This document shows, in pieces, positions 12,466 to 22,722 of a stretch of DNA of 64,000 bases (positions are counted from its first letter, which is position 1; every line of letters starts with the position of its first letter). A program made the translations under genes and the position numbers. Origin of the DNA: Daphnia pulex (lineage: Eukaryota; Arthropoda; Branchiopoda; Diplostraca; Daphniidae); contig NC_060025.1 in NCBI RefSeq assembly GCF_021134715.1, forward strand, positions 310,001 through 374,000. The letters are read 5' to 3'. The notes under the pieces are model-generated. The model was not told the DNA's origin and did no database searches. It saw nothing but the letters and a program-made list of their open reading frames with translations.

Positions 12466-13791
12466 GGGGGAATAGTTATCGTCAATGTGCACTAAAAAAT
12501 TTCTAAACAACAGCTGCCGAAAACTTTTTAAAGAGATTTTAAAGTAACTGAAACTGACTGTTTTGACAGCTGACAATTATCGAAAAGCCATCTAGCGTTA
12601 GAAAAAAAACGTCAAGTAACAATACGTTTGCGCGCAAGTAGGGACTGATTTCGAAATTATTATAGACACAAGTAAGTGTAATATTGGAATAGATAATCTA
12701 CGAAAAAAAGTTAATTGTCGGGTACCTGGGCATAATCCCGTGGTGAGTGACTGCAGGTGTGTAACAGAGGCACGGAAGCGACGGCTGAAGTGTTCCAACT
12801 CTTCAGTGAAGCAAGACAAGTTGTATTTTTGTGTACGACGCGATGAAGCAGAAGCTGGAAAAGTTTTCGCCGGGAAGATAAGGATGGAACAGAACGTTGT
12901 TCATGGACAAAAGCCAGCGTTGGCTCAAGAATATCCGTGCCAGGACCACACGATTCCACAAAGAAACTGCGTTCTCTGTAAAAAAAAATGTTTTACATTA
13001 ATGAAAATATAAAAATGAATAAAGCATATCAATCTTTACCTTTTCTTAGAAGCACACTGAAAAGTTCATGATGACAAAACCGTGAAAATGGAATTTACAG
13101 CAACCAACAGCATTACTCCACATGTTGAGATAAATTTCCTGATGCTAAAGAAAGTGTCATGAAGTATTGCAGTAGCGTGGTGATAGGTGGTTCACTTCAC
13201 ACTCTTCATGTCACTGAAACTCTAAGGGGAAATGGGACAAGGAAATTCTCTACGTTATTTACAAATTAACACAAATTTACCTGTAAGAAATTTAACTCTA
13301 CCTATCTCTTAGCTGGGTTGCCTTCTAAACCAAAGTAAAATCAGCAGAAACAACAAACATGCTGTTGCAGGGTACACCACCAAAATTGCGAGATTCAGAA
13401 AAGATCCTATCGTCCATAAGCAAGAATACCTATGTTATGTGAAAATCTGAATTGTAATGATCTGGTAGCAGTAATGGGGAAATACCTTATCTCGGCACAT
13501 TTATGTTCGACTATATGTGCTCTTCAAACATGAGTTTTAGGCTTTGACAGCATGAGATCTAATGGATGGAAATTGATTGAGCACTAAGTCAAGTAGTCAA
13601 CTTGTTGGAATGACTGACAGTAGGCATCTAGAATTTGAAGAAATAAGTTGGTACAGTATAAAAATAAGAAAAATAGGTAAAGATAAACCTACATAAGATA
13701 CGAAGTAAAATTTGGTATTTGAAATCACAGGAATAAGTATAAATTAGCAACAATTTGTTTCGCTCATTTCGCCTCGTTTCAGTGTTTCACC
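12466..13791. other. No clear gene; repeat flank and possible spliced remnants
   Basis: The first about 150 bases resemble the flank of the second repeat copy at 22.7-22.87 kb. From 12740 to 12976 one plus-strand frame is open but lacks an early ATG and ends near a possible donor. The minus strand has a competing open frame. I see no domain in either and no supportable gene. Confidence 0.4.
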
Positions 13792-14083
13792 ATGAAAGAA
13801 CAACATCGACGACACTGGCGACATCTAGTACGAATTTTGAATAATGCACAGTTAGTCACAGACAGACATGGAGACAGTCGCTCTTTTCAGAGCCTGATTG
13901 AAGTGATTGACGAATTCGGTAAATTGGTCCACCCATTAATGTGTGAAGTTCCCTTGATGGATTTAGTCGTAATAATTTAAAAAAAAAATTGTTTTTGTTG
14001 TAGGCACCATGTTTTTGGCTGAGACACGAATTTTGATGCTGAAAGACTTGGAAACCATACTGTCGACCACGTCGAGAAGCTGA
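13792..14083 (+). CDS. Possible small two-exon protein, 68 aa, unknown
   Basis: An ATG in good context (TTTCACCATGAAA) opens exon 13792-13918, which ends at a GT donor after one base of a codon. The acceptor TTGTTGTAG leads to exon 14004-14083, which restores the frame and ends in TGA. The product is basic at the N-terminus (MKEQHRRHWRHL) and then amphipathic-helical (SLIEVIDEF, ETRILMLKDLETIL). Without splicing the frame runs on 20 codons. It sits in a repeat-rich stretch and I recognise no family, so it could be chance. Confidence 0.35.
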
Positions 14084-15342
14084 GTAACATTCTGCTTTTA
14101 CAAAGGTAAAATTAACAATTAAACTGATTGAAATATATGTGGATCATAACATTTGTAATGTTTGAATGCAGGCACCTCTTAATAAAAGGAACTTAAGCCA
14201 TCCAATATAGGACTTTCATCAAATCGTGCAGGCTGCATGGAAGTCACATTTACCTTTGCTGTGAACATCATGACCACACACTATTTGAAGGTGACAATCT
14301 TATCCAGTTATAGAGTTTACAATTAAAATGTGATTAAGCTTTGCATTCATTGGTTAGTTTTAACATTTTGGGTTTTCGTCAAGTCAGCAGCTATTTCCTT
14401 CAGGGTTGTTTTCTGTTATGGATTATTTAAGTGGGGTTTGTTGTATGCAAGAAAGGCAGATTCTGAAAGAAGTTTTGTTCATTTGTTCCACTTTAGAGTA
14501 TCCTTTAAAGTTTAAATGAATTTGTATTTAAATCAGTCATCTAGTTTCATGTAAGTTTATTAATTTAAGTTTCCATGATAGGTATAAGATAATGTTGCCA
14601 TATAATATTTGGGTTGAATGAATATTTGAAGTGATATGTAGCATATTTTTTTAAAATTTCATACAGCATTTCCAATGAAGCTGAAGATTAATTTTACTTC
14701 GTTTATAGGTTCATGTTTACGTAGCAGTGGTGTTGCTGTCCAATGTGGCGTGTTGTTGCAGCCTATGGTGGTGAAAGATATCTGCATCAAGTTGCTGTTC
14801 CTTGTGCATCCGAGGTGCTGGTTTTGTGCTACAGAAGTGACATCCAATATTGTGTTTAATTGCTATTTGTGTCTTTGCAGTTTACCTTTATATATTGAGA
14901 AGTAACAAAAAAATAGTAACACAGGGAGGTTTATGTCAAACAAATAATAAACATGTCCAGGATGGGGGAATGAGGAGGAAGTTGGGGTGGGGTATTTGGT
15001 TATGAATTACTAAAAGAAGTGAGGTATATTTTTAATGAATATGCAGTACTTGGTGATAAAATCTGTTGGTAACATATACCTTCCTGTCATCCTATACCTT
15101 CCCCACTTACACATCCATTCCTCAAACCCCATAAGCACCAGCATCAAATCCCACATCCATTCCTAAAACCCCACAATCTCCAACATCAAATTCACACAAT
15201 TGTTGTATATCTATAATAAAATTTATATTGAAATAAATAAAACGCCATTGTCTATAAATTGTGTAAATTATATAATAATTCCGGAACACATGCAAAATAA
15301 ACAATTCATTAAACAGAGCGTCCGGTTCAATACATTTTTTTT
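14084..15342. other. No supportable gene; AT-rich with a short tandem repeat
   Basis: Low-complexity AT-rich sequence. A segment near 14740-14800 resembles 10635-10690. A two-copy tandem repeat lies at 15110-15193. No ORF has domain features. Confidence 0.4.
15110..15193. repeat. Two-copy tandem repeat, unit about 42 bp
   Basis: Both units begin ACATCCATTCCT, continue through an AAACCCCA core, and end with a CATCAAATYC word. Copy 1 is 15110-15151 and copy 2 is 15153-15193, with a few substitutions. Confidence 0.6.
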
Positions 15343-15864
15343 TGTGCGAGGCTTTTTAGAAAGCAATCCGTCACCCAATTTGACAAAAAGTGATAGTTTG
15401 TTTTCACGGAAATTGCGTCAGACGGTAAAAAAAATTTCTAGTTTAAAAAATCTCATGTAAAAATTAGCATCTAGTCTACTGGTGCAAATTGCGATTCTTT
15501 AAGCTTGATTAATTTAGATGATGTGTTAAAAGCTATTGTGGGTAGCTAAAAAATTGAACTAATCCACTTTTTCTGAATATTTGGTTTTAGATCACTTTGT
15601 TGTTTTTGGATTCTTGTGATCTCTCTTCAAAATATTCTGAAAAAGCGAATCGGTTCAATTTTTTAGCTACCCACAATAGCTTTTAACACATCATCTAAAT
15701 TAATCAAGCTTAAAGAATCGCAATTTGCACCAGTAGACTAGATGCTAATTTTTACATGAGATTTTTGAACTAGAAATTTTTTTACCGTCTGACGCAATTT
15801 CTGTGAAAACAAACTATCACTTTTTGTCAAATCTGGTGGCGGATTGCTTGCTAAAACTCGCACA
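15343..15864. repeat. Long fold-back element (522 bp inverted repeat)
   Basis: The left arm from TGTGCGAG at 15343 is matched by its complement CTCGCACA ending at 15864. Arms of about 235-245 bp are near-identical, with scattered single changes such as CACGG/CACAG, over most of their length. They enclose a loop of about 45 bases at 15588-15630, which itself has an inner AGATCAC/GTGATCT stem. There is no ORF. This is typical of a fold-back or hairpin-type MITE. If transcribed it would form one long hairpin. Confidence 0.85.
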
Positions 15865-15952
15865 TGCAGTGTCGGCGTAGATCCAGGGAGATTACCTGGA
15901 AATGGAAGAGGAGAGAAGAGTGCGAGGCAAGTTTTACTGGGGAGCGATTAGT

Positions 15953-16026
15953 CATACTAGGCTTCCGGGTTAGACTCATGACCCTCAGATCATGCGCCTT
16001 CCAAGTCCCCGTTCGACCAGAGCCCT
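15953..16026 (-). other. tRNA-like remnant or SINE head (weak)
   Basis: Read on the minus strand, the segment has a tRNA-like middle, GCATGATCTGAGGGTCATG, resembling an anticodon arm, with a degenerate B-box-like word GAGTCTAACCC after it. The acceptor and T stems do not pair well, so it is not a working tRNA. It lies just outside the fold-back and could be the head of a tRNA-derived SINE. Confidence 0.2.
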
Positions 16027-16337
16027 CCCCTCCTCCTGGTTTCACAGCGGGTGAGTGACCACCGGCGGGCGTTGGTTAGTGGTTAGTTAGGGAAACGGGG
16101 CCACAGAAAAGAAGGGAGCCCAGAAATACTGTACACTTGTAATTTAATCTAACTACGCAATTTATCAGTCTTGGATTACATCATTCTCTCGTCGGTTTTC
16201 AGTTTCACGGAGTCCATGATCAGTAGTGAAGGATTACCCTGTAAGCAGAACCAACATTTAATCTGGATGACAATAATTTTCAATAAGATTGTAGCGACAA
16301 AAAGCAATACTTCAAATCAAGAGGGACTGTGTAAGAA

Positions 16338-17330
16338 GCTAATAGGGAGATTCAAGGGTAGCAGCCATTGGGTTAGCAAACTAGGGACCTTGACACCTTG
16401 TTGACTTTTTTGAAATAACATAACTTTTCATAAAGTCTGTCATGCAAATTTAGGAACCTGAAGGTTAGAACCTGTAAATAAAAAAATGTTTTAAAAATAA
16501 GTAAAAGAATAATTAAACAGTTTTAAGTATATACTCACGCAATATTTTTCTCGCCAAAATCACCATCTCGTCCAAGGAAACGCCATCACACATCGCGAAC
16601 ATCCAAAAATCTAAAGGGTAAAACTCCGTGCTATGTTGACAGCAGGGTAGTAGAAGCCGATTGGGTAGTCGAATGATGCTGGCCGCCTAAATGATGTTCA
16701 TGTAGGCCGCATCTTCTCGGTCATTACCTAATGCTTTAATCAAGAAACAAAATGTAAACAAAATTTAAATTTAGTGACATGACAATGAAGTTACACAGGT
16801 AACACCAATCAGCTTTCCTAAGCAATCCAGAAGATGGAATGAGTCAAGTTCGATGACAGAACGAATGATCCGCGTTCAACGTGTGGCCATTGCCTTATTT
16901 TGGAGGGATAACCAGATGCCCCACTTTGGTCTTATAGGCAACATCTAAATAAGAAACAAAACAATCGTTAAAATTGCTATTAGTATGACAACTTTTCTAA
17001 ATTCAATGTAAACACAACTTACAATGATGATAGCATGATCACAATATTTAACCTCTTTTTGTTGTTGTTGACAAATAGGGAGATTCAAAGGGTAGCAGCC
17101 AAAAACGGGTTAGCAAACAAGGAATCTTGTTGACTGTGAGTCCTTTTTCTTGAAAGGAAATAACTTCTCATTCAGTCAGTCATGCCAAATTAGAAACCTG
17201 TAAATAAAACAAAAATTCATATTAGACTGCAATTAATAAAGTTCAGTAACATGACAAGTGAACTTACACATGAAACCACCAATCAGTTATCAAAGATTCT
17301 CTAGAAGATGGAATGAGAGTCCATGTTGGG
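16338..17330 (-). pseudogene. Decayed, duplicated exons of an unidentified multi-exon gene
   Basis: Minus-strand exon-like blocks are bounded by recognisable splice sites. The best, 16548-16727, keeps one open frame over its last 48 codons (including EFYPLDFWMFAMCDGV and SLDEMVILARKIL) but has a TAG near its start. The next block, 16338-16475, follows a TTTATTTACAG acceptor and is duplicated at 17076-17197. The segment 16780-16870 matches 17250-17330. A related open block lies at about 25096-25240. The pattern indicates partial tandem copies of one gene that have decayed. No family recognised. Confidence 0.45.
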
Positions 17331-17870
17331 GTCGGTGATCTAGCAAGTTCAATAGAAACAGCCAATAATTAAGATTAACCCTAATGAAACATGAGAAGAA
17401 TATATGTTTTAGCATGAAATAAAGCTAGTGTTGGTTTTTACGTGTCATTTCGATGACACATTCAGTAGAATACAATGAGTATGAACAAAATAGTTGACGG
17501 TAGGGGTAGGCTACACGACTTCCACGTTTCCTCTGACTGTAAGTTGATGAAACACATTAAGGTTATCCAACATGTAAACGGAATAGAACACATCACCGAC
17601 AAGTTACAGACGAAATCACTCGAATTTACCTATGAATTTATTGGTAATTTTCAAAGAAAAGATAACTTAACTTTTGACAGCAAAACGCCATGGGCCCATA
17701 ACTGACACAACAATCAACACGCCATCTATTTGACACGTCTCAAAACTCAGTATTTGAAGGACTGGTCTTAACATACCCATAAAACTTGAAAAGCGCATTT
17801 TTGATCGCTTACACCTAGCTTGAAATCTTGAGAGCAGTACAGGGAACAAAGTTCACTTGCTAGTTTTGTG

Positions 17871-18029
17871 AAAATTTTCCGGAAGTGGACCGGAAGTAAG
17901 CAATAGCGCCTTAACCGTTGAGCTGCCGACAAAATAAACCAAATATTCGTGATCTCCATGAAATTTGGGGTCGATTAGGTGTGATTTAAACGAATTCCAA
18001 AATTTGGCCAAAATCGATAATTTTCCTGA
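17871..18029. repeat. Target-site duplication, left copy (159 bp)
   Basis: Identical base for base to 22358-22516, starting AAAATTTTCCGGAAGTGG and ending GATAATTTTCCTGA. Both copies share variants that differ from repeat copy 1 at 12 kb (for example GTGGACCGG versus GTATACCGG). They are therefore duplicates of one locus, not two independent repeats. Confidence 0.9.
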
Positions 18030-21000
18030 GACATAGAGCTGTATTTCACGACGGCGTGACAAAGACATATCATTATAAGAGAGTAGTAGATGAACGATGG
18101 GGAATATCAATTGACTAGGCGAAGGTAGACGAGAGAATGAACAATGGAAATAATATGCAGAGCGATGAAAAACGAGATATAAAACACTACGATGCAACGA
18201 TACAGAACAGGTTCATGCAATACAATACATGCCATGTAATTACATGCAAATCCATTAAGGAGCCGGAATATTGGCTTCCTGGTCATCCCCATGTCCGCGG
18301 ATGTGGCGATGAATGATGGAGACAGATCCCTGGATGGCCATCAGACGGCACTTCCTCCGGAGGCGGCGCCAAGGAGCCGGGGGGATGTTGAGGGCGACGG
18401 CCACTGCGTTGTTTGAGGGGAGCCAGGATCCCAAGGCGCCAATAACGAAGGGCAGAGTTAACCCCAGGCAGCTGTATTTCTCTATTTTTCTGGCATGGCC
18501 GGCGTCGAGGGACTCGGGAGCGTCGAAGGTGATGGTGAGATCAATTATTGTTGGTGGGTCGGTCGAGGAGATGACTATGTCCGGCCTCAGGGTTGAGCCA
18601 GGGAAGACTCTGTTGACAGACGCTGCATGGCCGGCCCTGGTGATGGTTTTCACAATTTCCGCCAGTACGAGGTCGTGTCGGCGGCCAATGGCCGGAAGAT
18701 TACTGCGGCAGTGGCTGGTTACGTGAGAGGTAGTTTCGGCATCAACCTTGCATCTCCTGCACTTGGTGTTGGGAGCAGAGCAACCAGGATTCCCGAGGAG
18801 CGGAAGCAGGCCGAGGCGGCTCTTGTGGATGAGATTCCACTCGTTGAATGAGAGGCAGGTCCGATGAGATGAGAGGCGGGCAATGTCGTTAGATGGGTCG
18901 AGTAGTAGCCCCCTTGCTACCCTGCCCTGATGCAAGGCATTTGTGAGGGAGATTGTCCAGCGTTTCCGGATGACAGAGCGGAGGCCCCTTACAGCTTTCA
19001 GCGAGAGGCAGGAGACGTCGTCGGCGATCACTTTGGTCGATTCATCGCCGGATACATCGATCCTAACTTCAAGTCTTCGTGCTGATTTCCTGGCACGGGA
19101 CCAGGTATTGGAGCCACACCTGTAGAAACGGGTGTCGTGGAGTCCGCCTTCTACCGAACCAGAGAGGTAGTTAGAGAGGGGCAGCGGATCAGGCGGCTTG
19201 CCGTTGAATCCCCTGGAGATGTTTTGGCTGAGCTGGGCTCTGGCAGTGAGGCGGACCACCGGATCGTTGCTATCGAGGAGTTGAGCGGCACGAGCGATGA
19301 TCCAGATGTCCGAGTCTTTAGCCAGTTGAGAGGCACCTAAGCCGCCAGCCCTGCGATCGGAATAGAGGAAGCCATTATGTGCAGTGTGGGGGACGTTGGC
19401 CACGAAACGGAGGAATTCGGCACAGCGAGCATCCATCTCGTCGAGAAAACCGCGAAGGACCCTCCCTGTGGCGAGATGGTGAGAGAGAGACGGCAGTAGG
19501 TGGGCTCTGTAAACCTCCAGTTTTTGCCAAGGAGCCAAGTCTGAATCGGCGACCTTAGTCAGCTTGTCGGGCAGATCACAGACGGGTCGAAATGTTAGAC
19601 GAGTGCCCATGGGGACTCCTAAGTAGCACTCGCTCTCACCTTCCTCCAAGCAGCGAAGAGAGGTGCCATGAATGTGCAGGAGAGATGAGTTGGTGGCCTT
19701 ACCCTTGGACAGGGAGAGGAAAGAGCATTTTGCGACGTTGAACCTGAGCCCAAGTTTCGCTGCCACAGCAAGCATGGCGTCAAGAGTAGGCTGAAGCTGA
19801 TCAGGAGAGGATCCGATGAGGGCGACGTCATCCGCGTAAGCAGTGGCCTTCAGCAAGGAGCCGAAGAGAGTAAAGCCATGGTTGGTAGGAGCCTTGGCGC
19901 AGCGGATGAGGGGCTCAGCGGCAAGGTTGAATATGATGGAGCTTAGCCCATCTCCCTGACGGACACCGGACGTGGGTTGAATGGTGACCAGTTCCTTGTT
20001 GACAACAAACTGGAAGATGCTGTTGGTGTAGATGTCAGTGAGGATGTCACGGAGCTCTGTCGGGATCGGAAGACTCTGAAAGAGTTGATGGAGGAAATCG
20101 TGGGGGAGCGAGCCAAAAGCGTTGGCAAGGTCAAGCCAGCAGATGGTAAGTCGGCTTTTCTTGAGCTTGGCCTGTTCGATGGCCGATTCCAGCAGCATGG
20201 TGTGTTCTTGTATTCCATGGACCCCAGGAAGGAAGCCCTTCTGCTCCAATGACAACCAGTCATTGTCGGACGCGACTGCGGTAAGGCGGGATGCAATGGA
20301 GCTCGAGAAGAGCTTGTATATGGTGGAAAGCAGAGAAATGGGCCTGAAATTGCCGTAGTCGTCAGTAGGGCCTTTCTTGTATACCGGGATGGTGCGAGCC
20401 GATTTCCAACAGGCAGGAATGCCGTAGAGCCAGACCGCAGCGTAGAGGAGCTCGAGCAGCCGCCCAAATGGGTCCAGACGGAGAATGTCTTTGTATTCGA
20501 CGCCGTCAGCTCCAGGAGAAGTATTGGAGGCCCGTTTGAGCTTGTATGCGACCTCCTGGCTCGATGGTGGAAGAGAGAGCAAGGAGAGGTCGTCATCGGA
20601 CAGAGGGGCCCAGGAGCATGCGTCGTACGCGGCTTTCGCTACCATGACGTCCGCTTCCGGAGGGCGAGGCTGCTCATAGGTGGCCTTGAGGAAGAGTGTG
20701 GCGGAGTCAATGGAGCCGGTGTAGCACTGCGATGTCTCGCCCAGAACCTTGCGTACGGCCCTCTTCGGGTATCTTTTGAAGAGAGCTTGGAGTTTGCTGG
20801 CCGCCTCCCATCGCTTGGCATTGTTCTTCTGACGGATTCGCTGTTGTTGCCTGGACTGATGCCTATTCGTGTTGGACCTTTGAGGTGACGTACGTGGAGG
20901 ACGAGGAGGTCTGGAGGCCTCACTGCTAGGTGGGTCGTCCTTTGAAGTGCGTGAGTGCCAGTCGGCAGCGAGATCAGATGCGATCGTGTCCAACTCCGTC

Positions 21001-22357
21001 CTGGAGGAGCACTCGACGATTATGGGAGCCCAGTGTTCGTAGAAGAGGTTGGCAGGAGATGAACCGTCTTCATCGTCAGGCAAGCTGCCGTCCAGATCGT
21101 CTACTCCTAGTTCAAAGGAGGGACTGGAAGCGCCGGAGTTCATGGTAGGCGAAGTCACGAGAGGAGAGTGAGGCGAAGAAGTTGGCTGGTGTGGAACGAC
21201 GACAGGGCCTTGGTGAGGATCGCATGCTGGCAGATTGATGGTAGGTGGAACAGGAGCTCGTCTTGTCGCTGGAGGCGTTGGCTGTGGCCTAACGTGTGAA
21301 GGGAGAAGAGCCGGATGTGGAGCATCAATGCCTGCCAGTGGGAAGTTATCCGTAGGAGTGATGGTGGGTGGAGCAGGGACTCGTCTGGGCCTGCCAGGTC
21401 GCATCGTGGGAGGAGAACAGCCCGGATGTGGAGAGGGGATCCAGGAATCATCCCCTGTCTTACTAGAGGATGTGTGCTCAGGCGACTCGTAGTAGTTTGG
21501 CGGAGTAGTAGAAGGAGCCGGTGTAGCAGAGGCGGTTCCCGGAGAGACGCTGCCGGCCGCTTCCACCAGGGCACCGTGCTTTTCGGCCCGTTTAGCAGCC
21601 GCGCGGATGACGGATGGGTAGCATTGCGTGGAGCAAAACTTCTTGTTTTTGTTGTGGCAGATGAAGGATTTGCTACAGGCGCTGTTGGCACAGGCTCTCT
21701 CCATGTTGGCGTGAAGGTAAGATGGTCGTGACGTGTCGTACGATCCCGCACGGTTTCTTCTTCTCTTTTACGGTTACTTCATTGGCTGGCATCAGGGGCT
21801 GGAGTGTCCAATACGCTAGCTGTGCCACGATGAAAAAGCCAGATGGAAAATTGCCGTATGGATCTGTAAGCTTTGAAAGAAAAGAAAGACAGCTGGCGCC
21901 TCGCTGGTCAGTGAGTTGTAAATGGCGTATAAATTGTCTTGCCCAGAGCTGGAAGAAATATTGAGAATATCAAGAATGTCAAATATGGGATGCTTCAGCT
22001 GCTTGCATTGGCCTTCGCAGTTGATGTTCCCAAACAATCAATTTCGACGACTCAAGTCCAGTCTTCTTATGCACGCGAAACACCGTACAGCGATACCCCG
22101 GTAGCAGCATCCATCTAGTGGCGTTGTTGGAGTTCCGAAGAAGTGAGTGCCGGCCACCTGGCGGAGGAATTTTGAAGCTCGAGCCGTATCGTGGTGTAGT
22201 AGTGCGAGATCGGTACATGCAAGATAATGAGTGATGAGTAATGAGTATTAAACTGATAGGGTGGATAAAGGCAGGCCCAGAATTTTGAATCTCGGCGGTT
22301 GCTTTTTTATTTTTATCTCTCGGCTCACACACACACACACACATTCAAGGCAGGCCC
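18030..22357 (-). mobile_element. RLE-type non-LTR retrotransposon, apparently full length (4.33 kb)
   Basis: This minus-strand element has a 5' region of about 650 bp (22357-21705), one 1149-codon ORF (21704-18255) and a 3' region of about 225 bp with no poly(A) tail at the junction (18030). The 5' end reads GGGCCTGCCTT followed by a TG run, and the same GGGCCTGCCTT recurs about 80 bp further in, so the 5' end may be a tandem or template-switch repeat. Its termini abut the two copies of a 159-bp duplication. A single ORF with reverse transcriptase, CCHC and a C-terminal restriction-like endonuclease places it in the R2/R4/NeSL/Hero group. Confidence 0.88.
18255..21704 (-). CDS. Retrotransposon polyprotein: reverse transcriptase plus restriction-like endonuclease, 1149 aa
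   Basis: The single ORF starts at ATG 21704. A Cys-rich N-terminus (Cys 5, 10, 16, 24, 28, including KKFCSTQC) resembles a small zinc-binding module, unlike the C2H2 fingers usual in R2. Residues of about 50-290 are Pro/Ser-rich. Reverse transcriptase motifs follow in order: SPGADGVEY, PVYKKG with NFRPISLLST, CWLDLANAF, SGVRQGDGLSS, AYADDVALIG (YADD at 623-626) and YLGVPMG. A CCHC motif (C982, C985, H993, C998) is spaced C-x2-C-x7-H-x4-C. The endonuclease core RPDIVIS (PD at 1041-1042), IIDLTITFD and the downstream KIEKY are intact. No stop or frameshift interrupts it, so it may be active or recently inserted. It would nick its target and prime reverse transcription there. Confidence 0.92.
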   Translation of the reverse strand: MERACANSACSKSFICHNKNKKFCSTQCYPSVIRAAAKRAEKHGALVEAAGSVSPGTASATPAPSTTPPNYYESPEHTSSSKTGDDSWIPSPHPGCSPPTMRPGRPRRVPAPPTITPTDNFPLAGIDAPHPALLPSHVRPQPTPPATRRAPVPPTINLPACDPHQGPVVVPHQPTSSPHSPLVTSPTMNSGASSPSFELGVDDLDGSLPDDEDGSSPANLFYEHWAPIIVECSSRTELDTIASDLAADWHSRTSKDDPPSSEASRPPRPPRTSPQRSNTNRHQSRQQQRIRQKNNAKRWEAASKLQALFKRYPKRAVRKVLGETSQCYTGSIDSATLFLKATYEQPRPPEADVMVAKAAYDACSWAPLSDDDLSLLSLPPSSQEVAYKLKRASNTSPGADGVEYKDILRLDPFGRLLELLYAAVWLYGIPACWKSARTIPVYKKGPTDDYGNFRPISLLSTIYKLFSSSIASRLTAVASDNDWLSLEQKGFLPGVHGIQEHTMLLESAIEQAKLKKSRLTICWLDLANAFGSLPHDFLHQLFQSLPIPTELRDILTDIYTNSIFQFVVNKELVTIQPTSGVRQGDGLSSIIFNLAAEPLIRCAKAPTNHGFTLFGSLLKATAYADDVALIGSSPDQLQPTLDAMLAVAAKLGLRFNVAKCSFLSLSKGKATNSSLLHIHGTSLRCLEEGESECYLGVPMGTRLTFRPVCDLPDKLTKVADSDLAPWQKLEVYRAHLLPSLSHHLATGRVLRGFLDEMDARCAEFLRFVANVPHTAHNGFLYSDRRAGGLGASQLAKDSDIWIIARAAQLLDSNDPVVRLTARAQLSQNISRGFNGKPPDPLPLSNYLSGSVEGGLHDTRFYRCGSNTWSRARKSARRLEVRIDVSGDESTKVIADDVSCLSLKAVRGLRSVIRKRWTISLTNALHQGRVARGLLLDPSNDIARLSSHRTCLSFNEWNLIHKSRLGLLPLLGNPGCSAPNTKCRRCKVDAETTSHVTSHCRSNLPAIGRRHDLVLAEIVKTITRAGHAASVNRVFPGSTLRPDIVISSTDPPTIIDLTITFDAPESLDAGHARKIEKYSCLGLTLPFVIGALGSWLPSNNAVAVALNIPPAPWRRLRRKCRLMAIQGSVSIIHRHIRGHGDDQEANIPAP

Positions 22358-22516
22358 AAAATTTTCCGGAAGTGGACCGGAAGTAAGCAATAGCGCCTTA
22401 ACCGTTGAGCTGCCGACAAAATAAACCAAATATTCGTGATCTCCATGAAATTTGGGGTCGATTAGGTGTGATTTAAACGAATTCCAAAATTTGGCCAAAA
22501 TCGATAATTTTCCTGA
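22358..22516. repeat. Target-site duplication, right copy (159 bp)
   Basis: Perfect copy of 17871-18029. Its right edge runs straight into the rest of the MITE-like repeat (ACTATAGTTCAGG), which shows where the uninterrupted repeat was cut. Confidence 0.9.
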
Positions 22517-22722
22517 ACTATAGTTCAGGAAAATTTTCAACACCGGAAGTACGAAAACGTACAAAAAAAATCATGAACTTTACCACAAATTTGACGAGGA
22601 TCACGAATATGTGGTTCTTTTGTGCGTCAGATGAGTATTTACTGAACTACTGACTGAAATGAGAAAACCGGAAGTTGAAAAAAAAAATCAATTTTTCAAA
22701 AATCTGACACTTGAGCTTTGTT

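Larger units (their letters stand above)
17845..22722. mobile_element. MITE-like repeat, copy 2, split by a retrotransposon
   Basis: The left part is 17845-18029 and the right part 22517-22722; put together they give about 391 bp, like copy 1 at 12076-12465. Ends are aacaaagttcacttg and cacttgagctttgtt, slightly diverged inverted repeats. The interruption is three bases from the dyad centre of the central palindrome. 159 bp of this repeat are present twice, once on each side of the insertion. Confidence 0.7.

Noticed and set aside
12740-12976. Open plus-strand frame with several Cys
   Set aside because: It begins at GTG, has no early ATG, and no downstream exon could be phased with confidence.
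15953-16026. A tRNA gene on the minus strand
   Set aside because: Only the anticodon-like arm folds; acceptor and T stems do not pair and the B box is poor, so at most a remnant or SINE head.
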